From the NCBI RefSeq assembly GCF_030815975.1, contig NZ_JAUSXL010000001.1:620001-684000 (forward strand): a stretch of 64,000 bases of DNA. Direction: 5' to 3'. The notes beneath the pieces were generated by a model that was given only the letters and a program-made list of their open reading frames with translations, was not told the DNA's origin and did no database searches. Of this stretch, positions 24,664 to 33,323 are shown in pieces. Every line of letters starts with the position of its first letter. Positions within the stretch are counted from its first letter, which is position 1. Made by a program: the position numbers and the translations under genes. Source of the DNA: Variovorax paradoxus. GTDB taxonomy: Bacteria; Pseudomonadota; Gammaproteobacteria; Burkholderiales; Burkholderiaceae_C.

Positions 24664-26415
24664 CTACAGATAGGCCACGTCTTCCGGCGCCAGCGCCAGC
24701 GGATCGAGCTTCTTTTTCGCCAGCCATGAATACACGGGCGGCACGCGGTCCGCGAGCGATTCGATGTGAATGTCGATGAGGCAGGGGCCGTCATAGGCGA
24801 AGGCTTCATCGAGCGCCTGGATCAATTCGCCGGGCGTGGCGGCCGTCCAGGCCTTGATGCCGAAGGCTTCGGCAATGGCCTGGCCGCGCGGCGGCAGGAA
24901 GTCCACGCCAAAGCATTCGTCGTGGCCCTTGAGCCGGTGCAGCCCCTTGATCCAGCCGAAGCAGCCGTTGTTGAAGAGCATCAAGAGCGCCGGCACCTTC
25001 TTGCGAACCAGCGCCTCGAGCTCGCCGACCGCCATGTTGAAAGAGCCATCGCCGAACATGCCGATCGGCCGGCGCGTCTTGTCGGCATACCAGGCGCCGA
25101 CCACCGCGGGAATCGCGCTGCCCAGTCCGCCGAAGGCGCGCGGTATCACGAAACGCGTGCGGCGGTCGCCGATGCGCAGGAAGCGCGTCATGTAGGGCGT
25201 GGGCGTGCCGGCATCCGAAAGAATGTGCACCGCCTGGCCGTACTTCTCGAGCTGCTTGCCGAACTCGCGCACCACGCGCTCAGGCCGCAGCGGCACGTCG
25301 TCCAGCGAGAGCACGCCCTCGGCATGGGCCCAGAAGTTCGCGCGGTAGGCGTTCAGGTGGTCGATCCAGGGCGTGTGCTTCGAACCATCGAAGTCCACGG
25401 GCGCTTCGTTCAGGATCTGCTTGAGGACCAGCTGCGCATCCGCCGCGATCGACAGCAGGTTTTCGTAGTTGTTGGCGAGGCGCTCGGGGTTGATGTCGAT
25501 CTGCACGACGCGCTTGTTGAGCGTCGACTTGGGGAAAGTCCATCCCACCGTGACGACGGAGCCCATGCGCGAGCCGACGAAGATCACCAGGTCTGATTCC
25601 TCGAGCGCACGGTTGGCATGCGGATGAAAGCCGTTGTCGCCGATGACGCCGATGGCCAGGCGGTGGTCGTCGGGCAGCGCGCCCTGGCCGGTGATCGTGT
25701 TGACCACGGGCACGTTGAGCTTCGCGGCCACCTCGGTGAGCGCGCTGCCGGCGCAGGAGCGGTTCACGCCGCCGCCCGCGACGAACAGCGGCTTCGAGGC
25801 GTTGCGCAGCAGGGCGAAAAGCGCATTCACCTTGCCGGGCGCAGGCGCCATCGGAAAGGCCGGGAAGGTCTTGCACTCGGGCTCGGCGTGCAGCGAGATG
25901 GTGTCGGGGTCGATCTCCGCCAGCAGCATGTCTTCCGGGATCTGAAGGTGCACGGCGCCGGGCGTGCCGGAGCAGGCCACGCGGAATGCGCGGCGGACGA
26001 TCTCGGGCAGCTTCTCGGGCGACTTCACCTGCACCGACATCTTCGTGACGGGCTCGAACAGCCGGGCGCAATCGAGCTCGGTGATCATGCCGCGGCCTTC
26101 GCCCGGCAAGGGCAGGTCGATGGTCAGCAGGATGACCGGCACCGAGGATGCATTCGATTCGGCCAGCGGCGGCAGCGAGTACATCGCGCCGGCGCCCGAC
26201 GGGCATTCGAAGATGCCCGGCCTGTCGGTCAGCCGCGCATAGGCATCGGCCATGTAGCCGGCCGAACGCTCGTCGCGGGCCATGACGTGCTCGATCTCGC
26301 CCTGGCGGCGCTGCAGCGCCTCGTAGAACGGTACGTTGGTGTCGCCGGGCACACCGAAAAGCACGTCGACGCCGTAGTTGATCAACATCTGCACGAGCAC
26401 GTCTGCACCACGCAT
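24664..26415 (-). CDS. Thiamine pyrophosphate-dependent enzyme, acetolactate synthase/benzoylformate decarboxylase family
   Basis: A 583-residue ThDP enzyme with the three domains in order: Pyr domain with the activating glutamate in MARDERSAGYMADAYAR (about residue 49), a central Rossmann-like domain, and a PP domain with GDGSFNMAVGELEAL and NNGCFGW (about 447-475) forming the ThDP-metal motif. It could condense or decarboxylate a 2-oxo acid. Housekeeping IlvB is unlikely, because no small subunit follows and the neighbours are amino-acid catabolic genes. The exact reaction is not known. Confidence 0.87.
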   Translation of the reverse strand: MRGADVLVQMLINYGVDVLFGVPGDTNVPFYEALQRRQGEIEHVMARDERSAGYMADAYARLTDRPGIFECPSGAGAMYSLPPLAESNASSVPVILLTIDLPLPGEGRGMITELDCARLFEPVTKMSVQVKSPEKLPEIVRRAFRVACSGTPGAVHLQIPEDMLLAEIDPDTISLHAEPECKTFPAFPMAPAPGKVNALFALLRNASKPLFVAGGGVNRSCAGSALTEVAAKLNVPVVNTITGQGALPDDHRLAIGVIGDNGFHPHANRALEESDLVIFVGSRMGSVVTVGWTFPKSTLNKRVVQIDINPERLANNYENLLSIAADAQLVLKQILNEAPVDFDGSKHTPWIDHLNAYRANFWAHAEGVLSLDDVPLRPERVVREFGKQLEKYGQAVHILSDAGTPTPYMTRFLRIGDRRTRFVIPRAFGGLGSAIPAVVGAWYADKTRRPIGMFGDGSFNMAVGELEALVRKKVPALLMLFNNGCFGWIKGLHRLKGHDECFGVDFLPPRGQAIAEAFGIKAWTAATPGELIQALDEAFAYDGPCLIDIHIESLADRVPPVYSWLAKKKLDPLALAPEDVAYL

Positions 26416-26503
26416 GGCAAAACTCCAGTCCGGGATTGAAAAAGAAAGAAAGACAGGGGCGGGCCGGGCGTTGCGCTCCCCGGCCGCGGCTTGCGCGAAG
26501 CGC

Positions 26504-27634
26504 TCAGGCGTGCGCGAGTTCCTGCTGCGAAGGGCTGGCCGCGCTCACGCCGAGCCCCTGGTAGTAGTGGCCCACGCGCGTCGAGAGAAAGGCCTCGAGC
26601 GGTGCCTGTTCCTGCCCGACGAAGCCGGAGCGGGGCAGCTGGCCCTGCAGCAGCAGCTCGAACACGCCGACGACACCGGCTGCCGTGGTGAGCTCGATGG
26701 CGGTGCGGTCCTTGCCGCGAAGCTTCGCGCCGAACACGCGGCCCAGGCGGGTTTCCTGCTCGAAGCGGCCGCCGCGCATGCCCGAGGCCGAGGCGAACAC
26801 GATGACCACGTCTTCCCGGCTGTGCGGCACCGCATGCTCGAGCACCTGGCGCAGCAGGTCGCGGCGCTCGATCAGGCGCAGGTCGTGCAAGAGGAAGTTC
26901 ATCGCATCGCGGTGGCCCGGATAGCGGATGGTCTTGTAGTCGAGGTTGCGCACCTTGCCGCGCAGCGTCTCGCAGAGCGTGCCGAGGCCGCCTGATGTGT
27001 TGAAGGCTTCGAAGGCCTCCGCGTCGAGCGTGAAGGTCTCGTGGCCCTCGAGCGCCTGCACCGACACGAGCTGGCCGTTCACGATCGCATCGCAGGCGTT
27101 GCAGTATTCGTTGATGACGCCGTCGATGCTCCAGGTGAAGTTGTAGCGAAGGCTGTTGGTGGCATTGCGCGTCAGCGCGCCAACGCGCAGGCGCAGGTCG
27201 TAGAGCTCGTCGAAGTGCCCCGCCAGGTGGCCGCCGAGCATGCCGATCACGCCGGGCGCAAGCCCGCTTTGCGGCATCAGCACCGACGTGGCTTCATGGG
27301 ACAGCTGGCGGATCGCATGCGTGGCCGCCACGTCTTCCGTGAGGTCGAAGTAGTGCACGCCCAGCCGCGCCGCCTGCGTGGCGACGCGCGCGGCCAGAAA
27401 GAACGGCAGCGCGTTGATGACCACGGTGTGCGAAGCCAGTTCGCTGGCAAGCGCCGCCTCGTCCTCCACGTTCAATGTGATCTGCCGCACCAGCGGATCG
27501 CTGGACGGCTTGCCGGCGCGCTGATCGGCCAGCGTCACGGGAATGCGGTGGTATTCGGCGATCATGTCCGCCACCGTGCTGCCCACCTTGCCCGCACCCA
27601 GCACCAGAACGTTCTTGACTTGCAGCTTCGACAT
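26504..27634 (-). CDS. Saccharopine dehydrogenase-like NAD(P)-binding oxidoreductase
   Basis: A 376-residue protein with an N-terminal Rossmann fold (NVLVLGAGKVGSTVADMIAEY) and the saccharopine-dehydrogenase-family phrases NALPFFLAARVATQAARLGVHYFDLTED and PQSGLAPGVIGMLGGHL. Relatives include lysine 6-dehydrogenase, carboxynorspermidine dehydrogenase and saccharopine reductases, which make or break secondary amines. It starts after a 153-bp gap following the 2-hydroxyacid dehydrogenase gene. In this cluster it may convert an amino acid or imine intermediate; the substrate is unknown. Confidence 0.83.
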   Translation of the reverse strand: MSKLQVKNVLVLGAGKVGSTVADMIAEYHRIPVTLADQRAGKPSSDPLVRQITLNVEDEAALASELASHTVVINALPFFLAARVATQAARLGVHYFDLTEDVAATHAIRQLSHEATSVLMPQSGLAPGVIGMLGGHLAGHFDELYDLRLRVGALTRNATNSLRYNFTWSIDGVINEYCNACDAIVNGQLVSVQALEGHETFTLDAEAFEAFNTSGGLGTLCETLRGKVRNLDYKTIRYPGHRDAMNFLLHDLRLIERRDLLRQVLEHAVPHSREDVVIVFASASGMRGGRFEQETRLGRVFGAKLRGKDRTAIELTTAAGVVGVFELLLQGQLPRSGFVGQEQAPLEAFLSTRVGHYYQGLGVSAASPSQQELAHA

Positions 27635-27788
27635 TTTGTTTCTCCAGAAAAGAGCCGCGGCTCCGTCAGGAAAATGTAGAAGCGAAGGCTGGCAGGCGCC
27701 AGAGAGCAGAACGTCGAAGCCGCGGTTCGTTTCGCCGTTTCGACGAAATCGCGTGACGCTTTCGTGCGGGGCGACCGCGTAGCGCGGC

Positions 27789-28715
27789 TCAGGCCGTGGC
27801 CGGCTGGCGTGCCAGAACCTGCAGCAGGTTCCTTGCCGCGCCGACACCCATGTTCACATAGGCATCGCCCGTCACCCCGCCGATGTGCGGGCTCAGCACG
27901 AAGTTCTTCTCGCCCTGGAACGGATGCCCGGCGGCCATGGGCTCGACCGCGAAGCTGTCCAGGCCGGCCATGCCGACCTGGCCCGAGCGCACCGCGGCCA
28001 ACAGCGCCGCCTCGTCGACGAGGCCGCCGCGCGCGGTGTTGACCAGGATCACGCCGCGCCTGCACCGGGCCAGCGTCTCGGTGTTGACCAGGCCGCGGTT
28101 GTCTTCCGTCAGCGGGCAGTGCAGCGAAATTGCATCGGACTCGCGCCAGATCGCCGGCAGATCGACGGCCGTCACATGGGGCGGAAGATTCCCGGCATAG
28201 GGATCGAAGCCGATGACGCGCATGCCCAGCGCATCGGCCATGCGGGCAAAGCGCAATCCGATCGCACCCAGGCCGACCAGCCCGATGGTGCGGCCGCCGA
28301 GTTCGAGGCTCTTGTGCGTGGCCTTGTCCCAGTGGCCGCCATGCATGCGCGCATCGAGCAGCACCACGGACTTGGCGCAGGCCAGCAGCAGGGCCAACGC
28401 CTGCTCGGCCACCGCGGCGGCGTTCGCGCCCACGGCCGCGACCACCTCGATGCCCCGCGCCTGGGCGGCAGCCTTGTCGATGGTGTCGGTGCCGCTGCCA
28501 TGCTTGGAGATCACGCGCAGCGAGGGCGCCGCATCCATCACCGCGGCGCCGACCTTGCCGTAGCGCACGATGATGGCCACGGGGTCGTGCGCGCGGCACA
28601 GCGCCACCAGGTCGTCCTCGGTCGGCGCCTTGCCGGCATAGACGATCTCGTGGCCGTCGAGCAGCGCGATCGCCTGCGGCGCGAGGTCGGCACCGGTCAC
28701 AAGGATGGTGCTCAC
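27789..28715 (-). CDS. D-isomer-specific 2-hydroxyacid dehydrogenase
   Basis: A 308-residue NAD(P)-dependent dehydrogenase. The nucleotide motif is GLVGLGAIGLRFARMADALG; the catalytic arginine is in NTARGGLVDE, the glutamate in LDSFAVEP and the histidine in SPHIGGVTGDA. It begins at a GTG that overlaps the stop of the RraA-like gene by 4 bp (GTGA), so the two are coupled. It would reduce a 2-oxo acid or oxidise a D-2-hydroxyacid, matching the aldolase/decarboxylase encoded just upstream. Confidence 0.88.
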   Translation of the reverse strand: MSTILVTGADLAPQAIALLDGHEIVYAGKAPTEDDLVALCRAHDPVAIIVRYGKVGAAVMDAAPSLRVISKHGSGTDTIDKAAAQARGIEVVAAVGANAAAVAEQALALLLACAKSVVLLDARMHGGHWDKATHKSLELGGRTIGLVGLGAIGLRFARMADALGMRVIGFDPYAGNLPPHVTAVDLPAIWRESDAISLHCPLTEDNRGLVNTETLARCRRGVILVNTARGGLVDEAALLAAVRSGQVGMAGLDSFAVEPMAAGHPFQGEKNFVLSPHIGGVTGDAYVNMGVGAARNLLQVLARQPATA

Positions 28716-29401
28716 AGGGCCTCTCCTTCCTTCAGCACGCCGGCCGTGCGCAGCGCGCTGTTCAGCCACTCGGCGGCGGTGTCGCCTTCCTTGATGGCGG
28801 CAATGCGTGCGGCCTCGTCGCTGACCTTCCGGGCCGCCGCGGGCAGCAGAGCCTCGATCTTCTCGCGCTCCACCACCACCACGCCGTCGCCGTCGGCAAT
28901 CACGAAGTCGCCCGGGCGCACCGTGACGTCGCCGACCGAAACCGGATGCCCGATCCGCCCGGCGATGTTCTTGGTCGGGCCGTTCGGGTTGGTGCCCACG
29001 CAGAACACGGGGTAGTTCATCTCGTCGATCTCGAGGCTGTCGCGGCAGGCGCCATCCATCACCACGCCCGCGATGCCGAGCTTCTGGCAGGCCGTCATCA
29101 TGATGGTGCCCATGAGCGCCGAGCCCTGGTCGCCCTTGCCGTCGATCACCAGCACGTCGCCGGGCCTGGCCATCGCGATGGCGGCATGGATCATCAGGTT
29201 GTCGCCGGGGCGCACCTCCACCGTGAAGGCGGGGCCGGCCAGCTTCATGCGCGGGCGCAGCGCCTTGATGCGGCCATGCATGGCGCCCCGGCGGCCGGCC
29301 ACGTCGGCCAGGATGGCGGGCTGCAGTGCGGCGGCCTGCGCCACGATGTGCGCGGGCACGCGCTCGAAATCGCGAATGATGTCGGGAGGGTTGAAGGACA
29401 T
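28712..29401 (-). CDS. RraA family protein, probable 4-hydroxy-4-methyl-2-oxoglutarate aldolase/oxaloacetate decarboxylase type
   Basis: A 229-residue protein of the RraA/HMG-aldolase family. The metal and substrate site segments are ARPGDVLVIDGKGDQGSALMG and VVMDGACRDSLEIDE, followed by RPGDFVIADGDGVVVVERE. The family contains class II pyruvate aldolases and oxaloacetate decarboxylases as well as RNase E inhibitors; the metabolic context (dehydrogenase overlap, Bug receptor upstream) favours the aldolase role. Confidence 0.85.
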   Translation of the reverse strand: MSFNPPDIIRDFERVPAHIVAQAAALQPAILADVAGRRGAMHGRIKALRPRMKLAGPAFTVEVRPGDNLMIHAAIAMARPGDVLVIDGKGDQGSALMGTIMMTACQKLGIAGVVMDGACRDSLEIDEMNYPVFCVGTNPNGPTKNIAGRIGHPVSVGDVTVRPGDFVIADGDGVVVVEREKIEALLPAAARKVSDEAARIAAIKEGDTAAEWLNSALRTAGVLKEGEAL

Positions 29402-29446
29402 GGATTTTTCTCTTGAGGAGTGAAGACGGGAGGTGCGGCGTTCGCG

Positions 29447-30457
29447 TCAGTCGACCTTGGCGCCCGAGTCCTTGACGACCTTGCCCCAGCGCACGGTTTC
29501 TTCGCGGATGTAGGCGCCGAATTCTTCCGGCGTGCTGCCCTTCACCTCGGCGCCCTGGCTCGCGAGCTTGCGCTTGACCTCGGGGTCCTGCAGTGCCTTG
29601 TTGAATGCCGCATTGAGCTTGGCGACCACCTCCTTCGGCAGGCCGGCCGGGCCCGCGACGCCGAACCATGTCGCGGCCTCGAAGCCCTTGTAGCCCGACT
29701 CGTCGACCGTCGGCGCATCCGGCAGGTCGGTGGTGCGCTTGCGCGAGGTGACGACGATCGGGCGCATCTTGCCGCTCTTGATGTGCCCGATCAGCGTGGG
29801 CACCGAGGACATGTACATCTGGATCTGGCCGCCGATCAGGTCGGTCGACCCCTGCGCGGCGCCCTTGTACGGCACGTGGGTGAACCTGACATTCGCGGTC
29901 TTCTGGAAGAGCTCGGTCGCCAGGTGCGCCACCGTGCCGCTGCCCGAGCTCGCATAGTTGAGCGCCTCGGGCCTGGCCTTGGCCGCGGCCACCACGTCGG
30001 CCAGTGTCTTGTACGGCGAGTCGGCCGCCACCACCAGCACCAGCGGCGCGCTGGCGACGAGGCCGATCGGTGCCAGATCCTTTTCCGGGTTGTACGGCAG
30101 CTTGGCGTAGAGCGTGGGATTGATCGCCAGGTTGCTGGTCTGGCCGAGCACCAGCGTGTAGCCGTCGGGCGCAGCCTTGGCCGCCGCATCGACGCCCAGG
30201 TTGCCACCCGAGCCGGGCTTGTTGTCGATGACGATCGACCAGCCGTTGCTGGTGGCGACCTTGTTGGCAACTTCACGCGCGATCAGGTCGGTGCCGCCGC
30301 CGGCCGGGAAGGGCACGATCAGCCGGATCGGCCGCGACGGATAGGAGGACTGCGCAAGAACGCCGGCAGGCGCGAGGAGGGTGGCGCCGGCAACCAGGGC
30401 TGCGGTGGCAATGGCGAGACGACGCGAAGCGCCGGCACGAAGCGGGAATGAGGGCAT
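29447..30457 (-). CDS. Bug-family (TctC-like) substrate-binding protein
   Basis: A 336-residue periplasmic receptor. The signal peptide has a basic start (PLRAGASRRLA) and ends near GVLA/QSSYP; the mature part begins PSRPIRLIVPFPAGGGTDLIARE, followed by IDNKPGSGGNLG, LPYNPEKDLAPIGLV and THVPYKGAAQGSTDLIGG. It is the first gene of the receptor-RraA-dehydrogenase series and is divergent in function but not direction from the LysR gene upstream (both minus strand). The ligand is likely a hydroxy- or oxo-carboxylate. Confidence 0.92.
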   Translation of the reverse strand: MPSFPLRAGASRRLAIATAALVAGATLLAPAGVLAQSSYPSRPIRLIVPFPAGGGTDLIAREVANKVATSNGWSIVIDNKPGSGGNLGVDAAAKAAPDGYTLVLGQTSNLAINPTLYAKLPYNPEKDLAPIGLVASAPLVLVVAADSPYKTLADVVAAAKARPEALNYASSGSGTVAHLATELFQKTANVRFTHVPYKGAAQGSTDLIGGQIQMYMSSVPTLIGHIKSGKMRPIVVTSRKRTTDLPDAPTVDESGYKGFEAATWFGVAGPAGLPKEVVAKLNAAFNKALQDPEVKRKLASQGAEVKGSTPEEFGAYIREETVRWGKVVKDSGAKVD

Positions 30458-30592
30458 GAACTTGTCTCCAGTGGCCGAACTGCCCGGCCCTGTGAAGCGG
30501 GTCCGGTGCGTTCGATGGAGGCAAGTATTCGCGCTGAGACCTCAATGGTCCAATCGATAATTTCTTGGAACCGATAAATGCGGCTTGGGGTA

Positions 30593-31492
30593 TCAGCGCG
30601 ATCGAAAGCGCCCGTGTTTGGCCAGCAGCACCACCAGGCGCTGCGCTGCCGGCGAGAGGTATCCGCTCTCGCGGTAGGTGACGACCATGCGGCGGCGCAT
30701 CGTCACGCCCCGGACCTTCACCTCGCGCAGCGCCGCACCCGAGCGGCCTTCCTGCAGATGCAGCCGCGAGATGAAACTCAGCAGGCCGGTCTCGGCGATC
30801 AGGCTCGGCAGCATCAGCAGCATCGTGCTTTCCACTTGCACCTGGGGCCGCGGCAGGTGGCTGCGGTCGAAGGTCTGGTCCAGCCAGTCGCGCGTCGGTG
30901 CGCCGGCCGGCTGCAGCACCCAGCGGTAGCCGCTCAGATCCCTGAGCGTCGGCCTGGGCTTTTTGAAGATTTCATGCGAGCTGGTCGCGGCCACGACGAT
31001 GGGGTCTTCGGCAAGCAGCTTCGAGGTGAAGCCCGGATCTGCGGCACCCTCGGTACCGACCATCAGGTCGATCTCGCCTGCGCGCAGCAGCGGCGTCAGG
31101 ATGTCGCCCAGGGCGACCGTCGTGCGAAGCGTGATGTCCGGCGCCTCGCTCATCAGCTCCCGCGCGGCCGGCGGCAGCAGGAACTGCGCGGCCGTGGGCA
31201 CGATGCCGATGCGGATGTTGCCGGCCAGGCCGCGGCCGATGTCGCCGATCTCGCGGCGCGCGCTCTCCACGTCGAAGCGCGTGCGCTGCGCCCACTTGAG
31301 CAGGGCCTTGCCGGCGGCCGTGAGGCGGATGCCGCGTCCCGTTCGCTCGAACAGGGCCGCGCCGCAGGCTTCCTCGAGGCGCTTGACGCAACTCGTCAAT
31401 GCGGGCTGGGTACGGTGCAGCCGCTCGGAGGCGCGGCCCATGTGCTCGAGCTCGGCGATGACCTCGAAGTACTGCAGGTCGCGCAGATCCAA
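30593..31492 (-). CDS. LysR-family transcriptional regulator (TTG start)
   Basis: A 299-residue LysR regulator: LRDLQYFEVIAELEHMGRAS, then RTQPALTSCVKRLEEACG, LFERTGRGIRLTAAG and an effector domain. No ATG or GTG lies near the domain start; the codon before DLRDLQ is TTG at 31492, preceded by a strong AGGAGG, so a TTG start is the best reading. The long open frame upstream overlaps the pentapeptide gene on the same strand and is not coding. It is probably the regulator of the Bug/RraA/dehydrogenase genes just downstream. Confidence 0.85.
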   Translation of the reverse strand: MDLRDLQYFEVIAELEHMGRASERLHRTQPALTSCVKRLEEACGAALFERTGRGIRLTAAGKALLKWAQRTRFDVESARREIGDIGRGLAGNIRIGIVPTAAQFLLPPAARELMSEAPDITLRTTVALGDILTPLLRAGEIDLMVGTEGAADPGFTSKLLAEDPIVVAATSSHEIFKKPRPTLRDLSGYRWVLQPAGAPTRDWLDQTFDRSHLPRPQVQVESTMLLMLPSLIAETGLLSFISRLHLQEGRSGAALREVKVRGVTMRRRMVVTYRESGYLSPAAQRLVVLLAKHGRFRSR

Positions 31493-31617
31493 AATGCCTC
31501 CTGGTTTGCTCTTGCGCGACGCATGGCGCCAGGCTTTTCGAGCGAATGGTCTTGCCCTGTGCCGGCGGGCACGGGCTGTCCGCAATATAGCGCCCTGCAC
31601 CCTGGAAAGAAGGGGCC

Positions 31618-32121
31618 TCAGTTGATGCTGGCGTTGCGAAATTCCAGCTGCTCGAAATTGCTGCCGGTGAAGTCGACCTGCTCGCCGGACAGGCCATCGG
31701 CCCGCACCCTGGTTCCGGTGCAGCCCAGGATGGCGACGCGGGTCCAATGGCTGCTGTCGAAGTTCAGGCCGTCCCACTGGCAGTTGCTGAACCGGCAGCC
31801 GCTGAGCCGGCTGTGCCGCAGCTGGGACTGGGAGAACACGCAGCCGGTGAAGACGCAGTCGGTGAGCGCGATGCCCTCGAAGTCGCAGCCGGTGAAGCTG
31901 CAACCCGTGAAGCCGCAGGAACGCCAGGCCGCCTGCCTGAAGGTCGTGGCCGTGAAGCTGCTGCCATTGAAAGTGGAATCGACGAACTGGGCCAGGTCGA
32001 GATCGAGGCCGGCATAAGCCAGGCTGTCGGCCTGCCCGGCCTGCCCGGCCAGCCCTGCGGGCGCGCCTCCGATGCCTTTGCGCCAGAGGTCGTGGTCGGT
32101 GATGATTTGCTTGGAATTCAT
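31618..32121 (-). CDS. Pentapeptide repeat-containing protein
   Basis: A 167-residue protein dominated by pentapeptide repeats of the A(D/N)LxX kind in degenerate form: TFNGSSFTATTFRQAAW, then FTGCSFTGCDFEGIALTDC and FTGCVFSQSQLRHSRLSGC, and a C-terminal VDFTGSNFEQLEF. Such repeats fold into a right-handed quadrilateral beta-helix. The unusually many cysteines at repeat corners are notable. The start MNSKQIITDHDLW at 32121 is preferred to an upstream frame extension. It has no signal peptide. Functions in the family range from gyrase protection to effectors; none can be assigned here. Confidence 0.82.
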   Translation of the reverse strand: MNSKQIITDHDLWRKGIGGAPAGLAGQAGQADSLAYAGLDLDLAQFVDSTFNGSSFTATTFRQAAWRSCGFTGCSFTGCDFEGIALTDCVFTGCVFSQSQLRHSRLSGCRFSNCQWDGLNFDSSHWTRVAILGCTGTRVRADGLSGEQVDFTGSNFEQLEFRNASIN

Positions 32122-32383
32122 GATGGAAGAGAGAACGCAGGCGCCGGCAGCAATGCGCGGAACCGCCCTGTGAATGGCCGCCTCTGTGGGGAGGGCCCGT
32201 TCGATTATGGGAGTCCTGGCCGATGCAGCGAAAGCAGCTGAAAGTAGCAATGCCTGCTGCTGCGTGGCAAGGCGTGAACGAATGCGCGCCAACACAACGG
32301 CTCGGGTCACCTGACAAGGTGGTGCCGTCGGTGATCGCACCAGGACGGCCATGCGCTCCGGCGCATCTCGGGAGCCCGCTTTC

Positions 32384-32794
32384 ATGCCTGGACGCGGGTC
32401 TGTGAACCCAGCAACCAGTTTTCACCCATCGAAGCGATTTCAATGCTTCGCCGCCGATTGCCCCAGCCGTGCCTTGTTCGATCAGATTGCGGACAAGTGG
32501 TCGATGATGGTGCTGCACGTGCTCGCAGACGGCCCGCTGCGCTTCAACGTGATCAAGCGGCAGCTGGAAGGCATCACGCAGAAAGCGCTCACCCAGTGCC
32601 TGCGGCGGCTCGAACGCAACGGGCTCATCTCGCGTCGCGTGATTCCGGTGTCACCCGTAGCCGTGGAGTACGCAGTCACGCCGCTCGGCCGCACGCTGGA
32701 GCAGCCGTTCAAGGCGCTGCATGGCTGGACATTGGCCAATATCACGCAGGTCGAGAAAGCACGGAAAGCCTTCGATCTGCGGCTGGAGGCGTGA
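32384..32794 (+). CDS. HxlR-family transcriptional regulator
   Basis: A 136-residue MarR-like winged-helix regulator. It has the HxlR cysteine near the N-terminus (ADCPSRALFDQIADKWSM), the DGPLRFNVIKRQLEGITQKALTQCLRRLE recognition region split across two helices, and the NGLISRRVIP wing. The ATG at 32384 is chosen because a GGAG lies 9 bases upstream; an in-frame ATG 33 bases earlier is possible. HxlR proteins often sense electrophiles or phenolics through the cysteine. It converges with the cupin gene. Confidence 0.86.
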   Translation: MPGRGSVNPATSFHPSKRFQCFAADCPSRALFDQIADKWSMMVLHVLADGPLRFNVIKRQLEGITQKALTQCLRRLERNGLISRRVIPVSPVAVEYAVTPLGRTLEQPFKALHGWTLANITQVEKARKAFDLRLEA

Positions 32795-32812
32795 GACGGC
32801 GAAAGCAGCCGC

Positions 32813-33241
32813 TCAGGGAGAACATTCGACCGTCACATAGTCCGCGGGCGTGTTGATTTCTATCAGCTCGAGGTCGTCAGACTGGCGAATGACGTTGTGC
32901 GCCACGCCGGCGGGCTGGCTGAGGCAGGAGCCGGCAACGACGGTCACCGGTTCGGGCATGCCGTCAAACCTGAATTCGACCCAGCCTTTGAGCACGTACA
33001 CGAAGTGCGCCGTCATGTCGTGCCAATGCCAACCGGTCTCCTTGCCGAACGGCTGGACAGCGCGGATGTGCTTGGCGCTGATGCGGCCCCCCGAAGCCTC
33101 CGCCATTCCGAGATCCCGGTACTCGACATTGGCGCGAGGACCATCCCGATGAAAGCGGTTGTCCTCGAGGGGCGTGAGAACAAACTTGGATTTCGCCTGG
33201 TCAAGCGGCAATGGACCTTGGTATCGCGCAGTCTTGCTCAT
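32813..33241 (-). CDS. Cupin domain-containing protein
   Basis: A 142-residue single-domain cupin. The metal-binding motif 1 reads GWHWHDMTAHFVYVLKGWVEF and motif 2 ends with SCLSQPAGVAHNVI, giving a His-His-Glu/His type site. It is the last gene of a minus-strand set (permeases, receptor, AroE-like, Gfo/Idh-like, cupin). Small cupins in sugar or cyclitol clusters often act as isomerases or dioxygenases; no specific activity can be assigned. Confidence 0.85.
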   Translation of the reverse strand: MSKTARYQGPLPLDQAKSKFVLTPLEDNRFHRDGPRANVEYRDLGMAEASGGRISAKHIRAVQPFGKETGWHWHDMTAHFVYVLKGWVEFRFDGMPEPVTVVAGSCLSQPAGVAHNVIRQSDDLELIEINTPADYVTVECSP

Positions 33242-33323
33242 CGGATTCCCTTTCAGTTGCTTGGTCGGCGAGTGCTACCAGATGCGCGGCGCTCGCGCAG
33301 GTGGCGATGGGTGGTCGGTCGGT

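Noticed and set aside
27738..27748. Palindrome TTTCGACGAAA upstream of the saccharopine-dehydrogenase-like gene
   Set aside because: Short and single; no second copy or promoter element beside it to support an operator.
32311..32325. Small inverted repeat CACCT-GACA-AGGTG between the pentapeptide and HxlR genes
   Set aside because: Five-base arms only and no matching second site; could be chance.
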